A stretch of DNA of 64,000 nt from Bradyrhizobium sp. Y36. Lineage in GTDB: Bacteria; Pseudomonadota; Alphaproteobacteria; Rhizobiales; Xanthobacteraceae. The translations under genes and the position numbers were made by a program. The notes under the pieces are model-generated. The model made no database searches, was not told where the DNA came from, and saw nothing but the letters and a program-made list of their open reading frames with translations. The stretch lies in NCBI RefSeq assembly GCF_002531575.1, contig NZ_NWTI01000027.1, positions 36,874 through 100,873 on the forward strand. Reading direction: 5' to 3'. Positions 17,960 through 26,499 of this stretch are shown here, one piece after another (the first letter of the stretch is position 1; every line of letters starts with the position of its first letter).

Positions 17960-19183
17960 TTACTTCTTCAACAGCGCGCACTTGCTTTCGGACAGCGGTG
18001 TGAAGGCCTGGTCGCCCGGCACCGTGCCGACCAGCTTGTAGAAGTCCCACGGCCCCTTGGACTCCGAGGGCTTCTTCACCTCGAACAGGTAGGCGCTGTG
18101 GATGGTGCGGCCGTTGGGCTGGATCTCGCCCTTGCCGAACAGATCGTCCTCCGTCGGCATCGACTTCATCTTGTCCACGACCTTGACGCCGTCATGCGGA
18201 TTGCCGCCGAGCGCTTCGAGCGCCTTCAGGTAGTGACGCACGCCGGCATAGACGCCGGCCTGCACCATGGTCGGCATCGCGCCGTTCTTCATCTTCTCGC
18301 CAAAGCGCTTCGAGAACGCCCGGGTCTGGTCGTTCATGTCCCAGTAGAACGTCTCGGTGAAGTTGAGGCCTTGCGCCGTCTCCAGCCCGATCGCCTTGAC
18401 GTCGGTGAGGAAGAGCAGGAGCGCCGCGAGCTTCTGGCCGCCCTTGCCGATGCCGAACTCCGCCGCCTGCTTGATCGTGTTGGTGGTGTCGCCGCCGGCA
18501 TTGGCAAGACCGATGACCTTGGCCTTGGACGCCTGCGCCTGCAGCAGGAAGGAGGAGAAGTCCGGCGTGTTCAGCGGATGCTTGACGCCGCCGATCACCT
18601 TGCCGCCGTTGGCGGTGACCACCGCGCTGGTATCGCGCTCGAGTGCGGCGCCGAAGGCATAGTCCGCGGTCAGGAAGAACCAGCTGTCGCCGCCCGCCTT
18701 GACCAGCGCCTGGCCGGTGGTGTGGGCCAGCATGTAGGTGTCGTAGGTCCAGTGCACGGTGTTGGGCGAGCACTGCGCGTTGGTGAGATCGGAGGTCGCG
18801 GCGCCCGAGTTGATGTAGACGCCGTTCTTTTCCTTGATGACATTGTTGACGGCGAGCGCCACGCCCGAATTCGGCACGTCGACGATGATGTCGACCTTGT
18901 CGACATCGAACCACTGCCGCGCGATCGCGGTGCCGATGTCGGGCTTGTTCTGGTGATCGCCGGAGATGATGTCGATCTTCCAGCCCTTCGCGGCCAGGCC
19001 GGAATCCTCAACGGCCATCTGGGCGGCGAGCGTCGAGCCGGGTCCGCCGAGATCGGCATAGAGACCGGACTGATCGGACAGCGCGCCGATCTTGACGGTC
19101 TTGTCCTGCGCGGACGCGACGCCCGTGACGGCGAAGGTGAGCGCGGTGGTCAGCAGCAACGATGCAATCGACTTCGTCTTCAT
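17960..19183 (-). CDS. livK: Branched-chain amino acid-type ABC transporter substrate-binding protein
   Basis: 407 residues. Signal peptide 1-25 ending ASA-QDKT, then the LivK fold starting KTVKIGALSDQSG. It lies inside the liv operon between livF and livH, so it is the dedicated periplasmic receptor of this transporter. Close paralogue of 3405-4631. The ligand could be branched-chain amino acids, other amino acids, amides or aromatic acids, since this class is broad in rhizobia. Confidence 0.9.
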   Translation of the reverse strand: MKTKSIASLLLTTALTFAVTGVASAQDKTVKIGALSDQSGLYADLGGPGSTLAAQMAVEDSGLAAKGWKIDIISGDHQNKPDIGTAIARQWFDVDKVDIIVDVPNSGVALAVNNVIKEKNGVYINSGAATSDLTNAQCSPNTVHWTYDTYMLAHTTGQALVKAGGDSWFFLTADYAFGAALERDTSAVVTANGGKVIGGVKHPLNTPDFSSFLLQAQASKAKVIGLANAGGDTTNTIKQAAEFGIGKGGQKLAALLLFLTDVKAIGLETAQGLNFTETFYWDMNDQTRAFSKRFGEKMKNGAMPTMVQAGVYAGVRHYLKALEALGGNPHDGVKVVDKMKSMPTEDDLFGKGEIQPNGRTIHSAYLFEVKKPSESKGPWDFYKLVGTVPGDQAFTPLSESKCALLKK

Positions 19184-19295
19184 GCAACTTTCCTTTTGAA
19201 TTTTCTCGTTGGCAGTTCTTCTGTCTGAGCTCGATTGTCCCGAAAAGCCGCCACACGGATTACGATAGCGCGGCCCGCCGGTTTCAGATCATGCT

Positions 19296-20042
19296 CTAGA
19301 CACCCAAATAGGTGTGGAGCTTGTCCATGTTGGCGGCAAGCTCGGCATTGGAAAACCCGTCAATGATCTTGCCGTGCTCGACCACGTAGTAACGGTCGGC
19401 GACGGTGGATGCGAAGCGGAAATTCTGCTCGACCAGGAGGATCGTGAAACCTTCCTTCTTGAGCCGCGCGATGGTGTGGCCAATCTGCTGGATGATGACG
19501 GGGGCAAGGCCCTCGGTCGGCTCGTCCAGCATCAGGAAGCTCGCGCCGGTGCGCAGGATGCGCGCGATCGCCAGCATCTGCTGCTCGCCTCCCGACAGCT
19601 TGGTGCCCTGGCTGTTGAGCCGCTCCTTCAGGTTCGGGAACAACTCGAAGATCTGCTCGAGCGGCAATCCGCCCTCACGGACCACCGGCGGCAGCATCAA
19701 ATTCTCGCGCACGTCGAGGCTGGAGAATATGCCCCGCTCCTCCGGGCAGAACGCGATGCCACTGCGCGCGATCTTGTCGGAGGTCGCGCGGATGATCTCC
19801 TGGTTGTTGAACTTCACCGACCCGGCACGCTTGCCGATGATGCCCATGATCGACTTCAGCGTGGTCGTCTTGCCGGCGCCGTTGCGCCCGAGCAGGGTGA
19901 CGACCTCGCCCGCATTCACGTCGAAGTTGATCCCGTGCAGGATGTGGGACTCGCCGTACCATGCTTCGAGGTTGCGGACTTGAAGGATGTTTCCGCCGGT
20001 CGCGGCCTTGGCCGGAGCCTCGGCGATCGCAGTATCAGGCAT
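19296..20042 (-). CDS. livF: Branched-chain amino acid ABC transporter ATPase LivF
   Basis: 248 residues. Walker A GRNGAGKTT near residue 53, signature LSGGEQQM near 148, Walker B FLMLDEPTEGLAP near 170, and H-loop LLVEQN. One of the two cytoplasmic ATPases; its first eight bases overlap the end of livG, suggesting translational coupling. The N-terminal extension of about 20 residues before the first strand is short and Ala-rich. Confidence 0.94.
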   Translation of the reverse strand: MPDTAIAEAPAKAATGGNILQVRNLEAWYGESHILHGINFDVNAGEVVTLLGRNGAGKTTTLKSIMGIIGKRAGSVKFNNQEIIRATSDKIARSGIAFCPEERGIFSSLDVRENLMLPPVVREGGLPLEQIFELFPNLKERLNSQGTKLSGGEQQMLAIARILRTGASFLMLDEPTEGLAPVIIQQIGHTIARLKKEGFTILLVEQNFRFASTVADRYYVVEHGKIIDGFSNAELAANMDKLHTYLGV

Positions 20043-20790
20043 GACCGGCTCCCAGATAGGCTTCCTTGACGCGCTCGTCCTTGGTGAGCTCCGAGTAGTG
20101 GCCCTGCGCCAGCACCTGCCCGCGCGTCAGCACGGTGATGATGTCCGAGAGGTTGGCCACGACGCTCAGATTATGCTCGACCATCAGGATGGTATATTTG
20201 GCGGAGATGCGCTTGATCAGCGCCGCGATCTTGTCGATGTCCTCGTGGCCCATACCGGCCATCGGCTCGTCCAGCAGCATCATCTCAGGGTCGAGCGCGA
20301 GCGTCGTTGCGATCTCGAGTGCACGCTTGCGTCCATAGGGCATCTCGACCGCGGGCGTGTTGGCGAATTCGCTGAGCCCGACGTCGCTCAAGAGCTCGCG
20401 CGCGCGATCGTTGAAGTGATTCAGCACCGACTTGGAGCGCCAAAAATCGAACGATGAGCCGTGCTGGCGCTGAAGCGCGACACGCACGTTCTCCTGCGCG
20501 GTGAGATGCGGAAACACCGCCGAAATCTGGAACGAACGAACAAGTCCCATCCGAGCCACGTCGGCGGGCGCCATCGCGGTAATGTCCTGCCCCTTGTACA
20601 GGATTTTTCCGGCAGACGGTTTGAGGAACTTGGTCAGAAGATTGAAGCAGGTGGTCTTGCCGGCCCCGTTCGGGCCAATCAACGCATGAATGCTTCCACG
20701 GCGAACCTTGAGCGCAACGTCGCGGACGGCGAAGAAGCCCGCGAACTCCTTGGTCAAGCCTTCCGTTTCGAGAATAAACTCATCGGCCAA
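20035..20790 (-). CDS. livG: Branched-chain amino acid ABC transporter ATPase LivG
   Basis: 251 residues. Walker A GPNGAGKTT near 39, the LivG-type signature PYGRKRALEIA, Walker B MMLLDEPMAGM and a C-terminal LivG helix (DERVKEAYLG). It heads the operon livG-livF-livK-livH-livM. The start is a TTG with strong SD AGGGGGAA seven bases upstream. The start differs from the usual ATG but no better in-frame codon is present. Confidence 0.94.
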   Translation of the reverse strand: MADEFILETEGLTKEFAGFFAVRDVALKVRRGSIHALIGPNGAGKTTCFNLLTKFLKPSAGKILYKGQDITAMAPADVARMGLVRSFQISAVFPHLTAQENVRVALQRQHGSSFDFWRSKSVLNHFNDRARELLSDVGLSEFANTPAVEMPYGRKRALEIATTLALDPEMMLLDEPMAGMGHEDIDKIAALIKRISAKYTILMVEHNLSVVANLSDIITVLTRGQVLAQGHYSELTKDERVKEAYLGAGHA

Positions 20791-21135
20791 ACAGATTTCC
20801 CCCTGCCCGCGCCAGCTGCGTGGCTGTGCTTGTTGCTTCGACTTTCCGGATCAAGTCCTTGGAGCCTGTCCGGAACGCCATCTCCGGGCGCGGAATATGC
20901 CGGAGGTGACGGGGGTTAGGCAAGGCGGAAAGCTGAGCAGATCAGGCCTCCGGCTGGGATACAAATGCTCCCTTAGTCGGAGGTGTTGATGTCGTGCCTG
21001 CCCGGCCTCCCGGTTCGCGAAGACACCGGTCGTCAAGTCGTCGTTAACGGTCTTTCGTTCCGGGCGCCAGCCTTCATCAAAAATTTTCCCGCAAGCGCGA
21101 TCATGCGCGGGTTTTGATGGTCTGGGAATATTGTC
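20791..21135. other. Intergenic region upstream of the liv operon
   Basis: About 345 bases between divergent genes. I see no reliable gene. CCCGC...GCGGG-TTTT near 21090-21117 could fold into a small hairpin, and AAAATTTT precedes it. The promoter of livG must lie here, but no clear -35/-10 pair stands out. Confidence 0.5.
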
Positions 21136-21783
21136 TTGGATTTCACCAGCGCCGCTCCGTCCGTCGTCAAGTCGATCAGGCAACGTGATCTCCTGAACAC
21201 GTGGCTGCGACTTTATGCGCGCGAGCAGATCGCACCGGCGGTCTGGGAATATCAGCCTGCACGGCTCGAGGAAGAGCTGTCCGATCTCATCTATTATACG
21301 GTGGACGCTTCGACGCCGGTACCACGGCTCACCATCCAGAGCGAAAACACGCGCATCTCGCGCGCTTATGGACATACCGGCAAGGGCGTGCTGCTCGACG
21401 ATTATCTCGGGCCGCGACTCGGGCCCTACGTGATGCCGATCTATTACGAATGCGTGGCGCGCGGGCTGCCCGTCTACAGCGTTGCCGACGTCGACGACAT
21501 CTACGGGCGCATGGTCGCTTATGAACGGCTGCTGTTGCCCTTCCAGACCGACGGCAAGGTCTGTCACGTCATCGCCTCGGTCAAGACCTTCTGCGAGGAC
21601 GGCGGCTTCGAGATCAAGAATCTGATGCGCGGAAATGACGCGCTACCGCGTACGAAGCTGCGCGCCGTGATCGATCAGGAGCTGTTTCATCGAGCGCCTG
21701 GCCGCATTGCGGCGGCCGAAATCGTCGAGTTTGCGGACCAGCCGGATGCCGGCATCCCCACCGAGATCATCGAGCTGAACTAA
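21136..21783 (+). CDS. PAS-like (PAS_5-type) protein
   Basis: 215 residues, cytosolic. The core QSENTRISRAYGHTGKGVLLDDYLGPRLGPYVMPIYYECV resembles alphaproteobacterial PAS_5 domains, where a ligand pocket is followed by a G-L-DYLG turn. No output domain is attached. The start is TTG 21136 with GGGA eleven bases upstream; it is the least certain point. Stands alone between the liv operon and a convergent yffB-like gene. Confidence 0.6.
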   Translation: MDFTSAAPSVVKSIRQRDLLNTWLRLYAREQIAPAVWEYQPARLEEELSDLIYYTVDASTPVPRLTIQSENTRISRAYGHTGKGVLLDDYLGPRLGPYVMPIYYECVARGLPVYSVADVDDIYGRMVAYERLLLPFQTDGKVCHVIASVKTFCEDGGFEIKNLMRGNDALPRTKLRAVIDQELFHRAPGRIAAAEIVEFADQPDAGIPTEIIELN

Positions 21784-21808
21784 AGCGCGACGAGATCCGG
21801 ATGAAGCG

Positions 21809-22186
21809 TCACCGCGACTTGGCGCCGACTTCCTTGGCATAGATGTCCGGCTTGAAGCCAACCAGCAGCTTGCCGCCGATCTCCAGCACAGGTCGCTTGA
21901 TCATCGATGGTTGCGCTAGCATCAAGGCCAGCGCCTTCTTCTCGGTGACGCCTTCCTTGTCGGCATCGGGCAGCTTCTTGAAGGTCGTGCCGGCGCGGTT
22001 GAGCAGCGTCTCCCAGCCGACCTTGTCGCTCCACTGCTTGAGCTTGTCCTTCTCCACGCCCGCCGTCTTGTAGTCGTGGAATTCATAGGCGACTCCATGC
22101 GTGTCGAGCCAGGCGCGCGCCTTCTTCATGGTGTCGCAGTTCTTGATGCCGTAGATGATGTTGGGCAAGACCAGTTCCTCGCGCAT
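21809..22186 (-). CDS. ArsC/Spx-family protein, YffB type
   Basis: 125 residues from ATG 22186. Thioredoxin-like ArsC fold: IYGIKNCDTMKKARAWL near the N terminus with a single Cys, GVAYEFHDYK, and PSMIKRPVLEIGGKLLVGF near 95. This matches YffB rather than true arsenate reductases, so a glutathione-dependent thiol role is possible but unproven. A TTG at 22168 has a much better SD (GAGGAA six bases before) and would give a 119-residue protein starting MPNIIYGIKNC, so the real start may be there. Confidence 0.82.
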   Translation of the reverse strand: MREELVLPNIIYGIKNCDTMKKARAWLDTHGVAYEFHDYKTAGVEKDKLKQWSDKVGWETLLNRAGTTFKKLPDADKEGVTEKKALALMLAQPSMIKRPVLEIGGKLLVGFKPDIYAKEVGAKSR

Positions 22187-22273
22187 GCGTGGTGCTTCGG
22201 CTGTGGCGTTGTACGAAACTCCGCTTCGCGCGACAATGTTGCGAACGACGCCAACTCGCCGAACGGACATCCC

Positions 22274-22645
22274 ATGCACATCACGCACGACCCCGCGGCC
22301 GCCGCCGCGCCGACCATCGACTTCAACAGCTTCCTCGCGGTCGATATCCGCGTCGGCACGATCGTCGATGCCAAGCCGTTCCCCGAGGCGCGCAAGCCGG
22401 CATTTCGGCTGTGGATCGACTTCGGACCCGCGATCGGCGTGCGCAAGAGCTCGGCGCAGATCACCGAAAACCATCCGCTGGAGACGCTGGTGGGGCAACA
22501 GGTCGCGGCCGTCGTCAATTTCCCGCCGCGCCAGATCGGACCTGTCGTCTCGGAAGTGCTGACGCTCGGCTTCCCCGACGCCGACGGCAAGGTCGTGCTG
22601 GCGCAGCCGAGCAAGCCCGTTCCGAACGGCGGACGGCTGTTCTAG
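22274..22645 (+). CDS. CsaA-like tRNA-binding domain protein
   Basis: 123 residues, OB fold. The motif FLAVDIRVGTIVDAKPFPEARKPAFRLWIDFG is the start of the tRNA-binding domain shared with CsaA and the C terminus of MetRS. The tail SEVLTLGFPDADGKVVLAQPSKPVPNGGRLF is CsaA-specific. CsaA proteins are described as export-related chaperones with tRNA-binding ability. Divergent from the yffB-like gene, 87 bases apart. Confidence 0.88.
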   Translation: MHITHDPAAAAAPTIDFNSFLAVDIRVGTIVDAKPFPEARKPAFRLWIDFGPAIGVRKSSAQITENHPLETLVGQQVAAVVNFPPRQIGPVVSEVLTLGFPDADGKVVLAQPSKPVPNGGRLF

Positions 22646-22751
22646 CCGCGAGAGCGCGCGCAGTCGCCTCCGTCGACCCGCTTGCAATCCTGCTCCTTCC
22701 CGGCCGAAGCCGGCTGGACTTGACCAAAATCCTCTTGCGCAATAAAAAGTG

Positions 22752-22830
22752 ACTGACTGGTCGTTTTTTATTTTGATCGACGTGTGACGCCTCCAACGGA
22801 AGCCAACAGAAAAACGATCATCCTGTCAGT
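22752..22830. promoter_or_regulatory. Inverted repeat upstream of the tetR gene, likely operator
   Basis: ACTGACTGGTCGTTTTT (22752-22768) and the complement of AAAAACGATCATCCTGTCAGT (22810-22830) share ACTGAC...TGGTCG/TGATCG-TTTTT. The two arms bracket an AT-rich stretch TTTTTTATTTTGATC. GACTGACTGGTC half-sites are common in TetR operators, and the right arm ends 17 bases before the tetR start, so autoregulation is likely. Confidence 0.5.
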
Positions 22831-22847
22831 TATTTAGGGACGGCCCA

Positions 22848-23480
22848 ATGCCCAAGATCAGCGACAAGCAGCGGGAAAGCCGGCGCCAGCAGATCCTCGA
22901 AGCCGCCCTCGCCTGTTTCGCCGAGGACGGCTTTCACCAGACCGGCATGGCCGACATCGTCAAGCGATCCGGCTTGAGCCACGGCGCCGTTTATCTCTAC
23001 TTCCAGAGCAAGGACGATCTGATCGAGGCGCTCGCCGACGACCGGCATCGGCGCGAAGGCGTGCTCAACTCGGTTGCGCAGGGGTCGGGCGACCCGATCG
23101 AAGGACTTCACGCCTTGGTGCGCGTCTACGCACAATGGCTCACCGATCCCGCCGGCGAAGCGCGCCGCCGTGTCGGCATCCATGGCTGGGCCGAGGCCCT
23201 GCGCAACCGCCGCGTCCGCAACAGCGTGGTCGAAGGCATCGACATGCCGCGCGCATTGATCGTCGCGCTGGTCGAGCGCGGCCAGCATGACGGCCTCATC
23301 AAGCGCGATCTCGGCGCGGAGGCCATCGCGCGGGTGCTGATCGCGATCTTCCAGGGCTTTGTGCTGCAGAAGTGCTGGGGCGAGGATATCGACGTCGAGG
23401 CCTGCATGGCAGCTGTAGCCGTCGTGATCGAAGGGTTTCGCACGGCGAAACCCGACGTCAGGCGACGAGCCAGGATGTAG
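22848..23480 (+). CDS. TetR/AcrR family transcriptional regulator
   Basis: 210 residues. The N-terminal helix-turn-helix at about 10-55 contains GMADIVKRSGLSHGAVYLYFQSKDDLIEAL, a clean TetR signature, followed by a helical ligand-binding domain. Four bases separate it from the TauE/SafE permease gene, so it probably controls that gene and itself. The effector is unknown. Confidence 0.92.
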   Translation: MPKISDKQRESRRQQILEAALACFAEDGFHQTGMADIVKRSGLSHGAVYLYFQSKDDLIEALADDRHRREGVLNSVAQGSGDPIEGLHALVRVYAQWLTDPAGEARRRVGIHGWAEALRNRRVRNSVVEGIDMPRALIVALVERGQHDGLIKRDLGAEAIARVLIAIFQGFVLQKCWGEDIDVEACMAAVAVVIEGFRTAKPDVRRRARM

Positions 23481-23483
23481 GCC

Positions 23484-24266
23484 ATGCCTTGGCTTCACGA
23501 CCTCCTCGCCGGTACCGGAGTCGGCCTGGTCGCCGGGCTGGCATCGGGCTTCACGGGCACGAGCCCGGGCGGCGGCCTCGTGATCTTCTCGGTGCTGCTG
23601 CTCGGAGCCGAGCAACATGTTGCCCAGGGCACCTCGCTGATCGCTCAGATTCCTCCGACGGGTCTCGCCGGCATCCGCCGCTATTGGCAAAGCGGCAATC
23701 GCAGCCCCCTGCCCTGGATCATCTGGATCGGCTTGGGATTTGTGATCGGCGGCGCCGGCGGCGGCTATGCGGCAACCGCGGTTTCCGACGTCGTCCTGCA
23801 ATGGACCTATGTCGTCTATCTGGTCGTGCTGATCGCGCTGTTGATCCTGCGCCGCGACCGCAAGGACGGGAGCTTTGAAGCCGGCGCCCGCGATGACCTT
23901 CACTGGCTGCCGCTGCTCCTGATCGGCACGGTTGCAGGCTTTTCCTCCGGCTTCATGGGTATTGGCGGCGGCCTTGCGATCACCGTCGGCCTCGCCGCCG
24001 GACTTCGCGTGCCGCAACATCAGGCGCAGCTCGTCAGTCTCGTCTTTTCGGTGATCCCAACCAACCTTCCGCCGGCCTGGATCTACTGGAGCAAGGGCCT
24101 CATGGTGGGGTGGCCGGCGGTCATCGGCATACTCGCCGGCCTCTGGATCGGCACCGACCTCGGTGCACGCATGGCCAACGGCGTGAGCAGATCGGTGCTG
24201 CGCCGGGCCATGATCGCGCTCGTCTCGCTGATGGCGGCCTACATGACCTACAAGGCGCTGACCTGA
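23484..24266 (+). CDS. TauE/SafE family sulfite/organic acid exporter
   Basis: 260 residues with about seven to eight transmembrane helices. The two half-repeats carry GFTGTSPGGGLVIFSVLLLG near residue 23 and GFSSGFMGIGGGLAITVGL near 150, the TauE/SafE hallmark. It belongs to a two-gene unit with the TetR regulator. Substrates of this family include sulfite and sulfonates. Confidence 0.88.
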   Translation: MPWLHDLLAGTGVGLVAGLASGFTGTSPGGGLVIFSVLLLGAEQHVAQGTSLIAQIPPTGLAGIRRYWQSGNRSPLPWIIWIGLGFVIGGAGGGYAATAVSDVVLQWTYVVYLVVLIALLILRRDRKDGSFEAGARDDLHWLPLLLIGTVAGFSSGFMGIGGGLAITVGLAAGLRVPQHQAQLVSLVFSVIPTNLPPAWIYWSKGLMVGWPAVIGILAGLWIGTDLGARMANGVSRSVLRRAMIALVSLMAAYMTYKALT

Positions 24267-24268
24267 GC

Positions 24269-24973
24269 TTACGGCCGCTGCGGAATGTTCAGCCCGCGCT
24301 GCACCGCCGGGCGCGCAAGCCCCCGTTCGAGCCACGCACCGACCGACTTGAACCGGGTGAACTCGACGAGATCGCCGGCACCATAGAAGCCGATGAGATT
24401 GCGCACCCAGCCGAGCATGGAGATGTCGGCGATGGTGTAGTCGTCATCCATGAACCACTGCCGGCTGGAAAGATGCGTGTCCATCACGCCGAGCAGGCGC
24501 CTGGCTTCGGCGACGTAGCGGTCGCGGGGCCGCTTGTCCTCGAAATCCTTGCCGGCGAATTTGTGGAAGAAGCCGACCTGACCAAACATCGGCCCGACGC
24601 CGCCCATCTGGAAGTGAAGCCATTGCAGCGTCTGATAGCGGCGCGCGGCATCCTCCGGCAGGAACTTGCCGGTCTTCTCCGCGAGGTATTGCAGGATCGC
24701 CCCGGACTCGAACAGCGGCAAAGGCCGACCGCCGGGACCGTTGGGATCGAGGATCGCCGGAATCTTGCCGTTCGGGTTGAGCGAGACGAACTCGGGGGTC
24801 TTCTGATCGTCCTTGCCGAAATCGACCAGATGGACCTCGTAGGGCAACCCGGTCTCCTCCAGCATGATCGAGACCTTGACGCCGTTCGGCGTCGGCAGCG
24901 AGTAGAGCTGAAGCAGCTCGGGATGCTTGGCAGGCCAACGCCTGGTGATGGGGAAAGCGGACAGATCAGACAT
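24269..24973 (-). CDS. Glutathione S-transferase (Nu-class, YfcG/YghU-like)
   Basis: 234 residues. Thioredoxin fold with LYSLPTPNGVKVSIMLEETGLPYEVHLVDF, where TPN replaces the usual catalytic Ser/Tyr as in YfcG/YghU, then NPNGKIPAILDPNGPGG and the FESGAILQYLAEKTGKF glutathione-binding ESxAI motif. The helical C-terminal domain has YTIADISMLGWV. YfcG-type enzymes have disulfide-bond reductase activity. Convergent with tauE, two bases apart. Confidence 0.9.
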   Translation of the reverse strand: MSDLSAFPITRRWPAKHPELLQLYSLPTPNGVKVSIMLEETGLPYEVHLVDFGKDDQKTPEFVSLNPNGKIPAILDPNGPGGRPLPLFESGAILQYLAEKTGKFLPEDAARRYQTLQWLHFQMGGVGPMFGQVGFFHKFAGKDFEDKRPRDRYVAEARRLLGVMDTHLSSRQWFMDDDYTIADISMLGWVRNLIGFYGAGDLVEFTRFKSVGAWLERGLARPAVQRGLNIPQRP

Positions 24974-25050
24974 CGGCGCTCCGGCTGCGTTCGTGAGATG
25001 CCGCCTAATCTAGGCTGGCGAACGAACGGCGCAAGGCCGAACCGTCACCG

Positions 25051-25194
25051 CTACAGTCGTTTCAGCACATGGCTGGTGGCGAACACCGCGTCGCGCTGCG
25101 CGCGTTGCTCGATGAAGAGCTGGCCGGTGATGAGCAGTGCTCCGGTGAAGACGAGCGCGAGCATCGCGGTCGCGAACTGACTGACATCATTCAT
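25051..25194 (-). CDS. Small single-pass membrane protein, 47 residues
   Basis: Starts MNDVSQFATAM at ATG 25194, with AGAGAAG about eight bases upstream. One hydrophobic helix (about residues 8-24) is followed by a basic cytoplasmic tail QRAQRDAVFATSHVLKRL. No family recognised. It stands alone between the GST and DUF429 genes in the same orientation. The codon bias looks coding but the call rests on length, start and helix only. Confidence 0.55.
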   Translation of the reverse strand: MNDVSQFATAMLALVFTGALLITGQLFIEQRAQRDAVFATSHVLKRL

Positions 25195-25311
25195 CGCACG
25201 AGCTTCTCTGTCCTGTTGTTCGAACGGGGAACGCAGATCGGCCGTCGGCAGTTCCTGCAAGCTTCAAATAAATTGCCTCTTTTTCCCGACAGGAGGCCGG
25301 CAATCCCGGGA

Positions 25312-25986
25312 TCAGTAGTTGATCTCCATTCGCAGCCCGCGCGGATCGATCTCCCCGCCGCCGACCCGTTCGTTACTGTCGCGGGCTGCGACCGCGCAAG
25401 CACAGGCGTCGATGAGGTCGTGGCGGCCGATGCCGGTGCCGTGGCGAAGCGTCAGCCATCGCTCGACGCTGGTGAAGCCGCGATCTCTCAGCAGCGCGAT
25501 GCGCTGCTCGCGGCCCCGCAGTGATGTCTTCGGCTCGAGCCGCACCTGCCGCGCGAGTTTCCAGAAGATCAATTCCGGATGCGCTTCGCCGATCGTCGCT
25601 TGCCGCTCCGGCGTCATGATCTCGTCGACCTCTCGCAGCTTGTCCCTGATATTCCAGAGCTGCGCGGACACGCCCCTGCCCTTGCCTTCATGGTCCCAGT
25701 AGTGGCGATTGGCCGCCGCCATGTCAGGGAATGTCCAGAGGTCGCGCCGCGCACCAAGAAACACCGCAGGGCCGACCAGCGCGCGCGCCCGCAGATCGCA
25801 CTCACGATAACCGCCTGGATTCAATCCGATCGGCATGTCGATCATCGCGCGCGCGTGCGGCATCGCGAGCAGACGAGTCAGGCCCGGTGAATAATCGAAG
25901 CCGTGATCGCCGCGTTCGTCGATCCAGGCTGCGACCCATCCGAAGCGAAATCCGTCGAGACCGAGATAGGTCGGCACGTCATGCAT
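25312..25986 (-). CDS. DUF429 (RNase H-like fold) protein
   Basis: 224 residues. It begins YLGLDGFRFGWVAAW, the first acidic strand of a ribonuclease H-like fold. AMIDMPIGL near 48 gives a second Asp, and HDLIDACACAVAAR near 195 gives a third, as in DUF429. Predicted nuclease, activity unproven. Its start faces the RNA repair locus, so the two share a 1.2-kb divergent region. Confidence 0.85.
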   Translation of the reverse strand: MHDVPTYLGLDGFRFGWVAAWIDERGDHGFDYSPGLTRLLAMPHARAMIDMPIGLNPGGYRECDLRARALVGPAVFLGARRDLWTFPDMAAANRHYWDHEGKGRGVSAQLWNIRDKLREVDEIMTPERQATIGEAHPELIFWKLARQVRLEPKTSLRGREQRIALLRDRGFTSVERWLTLRHGTGIGRHDLIDACACAVAARDSNERVGGGEIDPRGLRMEINY

Positions 25987-26018
25987 CCGTCATTTTCAAA
26001 TTTCCACTCGCGCCTCGC

Positions 26019-26047
26019 TTGACATCCGCAAGTTGCGGGCGTATGTC
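26019..26047 (+). promoter_or_regulatory. Sigma70-type promoter of the candidate small RNA
   Basis: TTGACA (26019-26024), spacer of exactly 17 bases, TATGTC (26042-26047). The predicted start at about 26054-26055 coincides with the first base of an 8-bp hairpin. The -35 box is a perfect match to the consensus. Confidence 0.6.
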
Positions 26048-26054
26048 CCGCGCC

Positions 26055-26253
26055 CTCGCAAACACTTCCGTTTGCGACAAGCACCATGAACCGAGCGATG
26101 TCACTCCGCTACGAAAGAATTGTCAGCATGCCGAATAGCTCCAAGCTATTCGATTGCGCATGCCCGGCTCATGGGAGCGATCTTGCCTGACCGCAAGATC
26201 GACAGTCCGCTTCTCACGGACCCTCCCGAGCCTGCCGCTCCGGAGGGTTTTTT
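26055..26253 (+). ncRNA. Candidate structured small RNA, about 199 nt
   Basis: A run of perfect hairpins with no coding sequence: TCGCAAAC-ACTTCC-GTTTGCGA (26056-26077); CGAATAGCT-CCA-AGCTATTCG (26132-26152) enclosed by GCATGC arms (26126-26131 and 26158-26163); GCTC-ATGG-GAGC (26167-26178); CGATCTTGC-CTGACC-GCAAGATCG (26178-26201); GTCCG-CTTCTCA-CGGAC (26205-26221); then a strong terminator. It has its own promoter at 26019. I do not recognise the RNA family. Its place, just before four Y RNA-like genes and rsr-rtcB, suggests it may belong to the same locus, but it could also be an independent trans-acting sRNA. Confidence 0.6.
26220..26253 (+). terminator. Rho-independent terminator of the small RNA
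   Basis: ACCCTCC / GGAGGGT outer stem with an inner GAGC-CTGCC-GCTC stem-loop, followed directly by TTTTTT. One of the clearest terminators in the window. Confidence 0.85.
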
Positions 26254-26499
26254 GTTGCCCGCCGCGCGGCCCCATCGAACGACCCGGCCACGGCCGGAAC
26301 GAGAGACCCGGATCTCGGGGCTCGCGCTGGGAAGGCGCGTGCCCAAGCGCGCGGGGCCTGCCGGAGGGAACGAGGCGATGAGCCGGACACCGATGGCAGA
26401 GCGAATCCACGAGGGTTCGCCAAGTGCGGCGCGTCGACAGCGCCGCGATAGATCTTTGTAACTCGGTTTGCCGCGAATGATCGCGGCTCAACCGACGCT
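26254..26499. other. GC-rich spacer before the Y RNA-like array
   Basis: 246 bases. I see no gene, tRNA or clear promoter. Several GC-rich short hairpins exist (for example GAGA-CCCGGA-TCTC near 26303) but none with a tail. The promoter of the Y RNA-rsr-rtcB transcript is expected here and was not identified. Confidence 0.4.

Noticed and set aside
20690..21135. Small frames upstream of livG
   Set aside because: They lack Shine-Dalgarno sites and recognisable composition, and partly overlap livG.
26172..26187. Sigma54-like TGG-N10-GC
   Set aside because: Only the GG/GC core and a few bases agree, and it lies within a hairpin of the small RNA upstream of its terminator.
26361..26380. Reverse-strand match to the TCGCYYGTTCCC motif
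   Set aside because: No T-arm, GGTGGTGAAG motif or pairing strand accompanies it on that strand.
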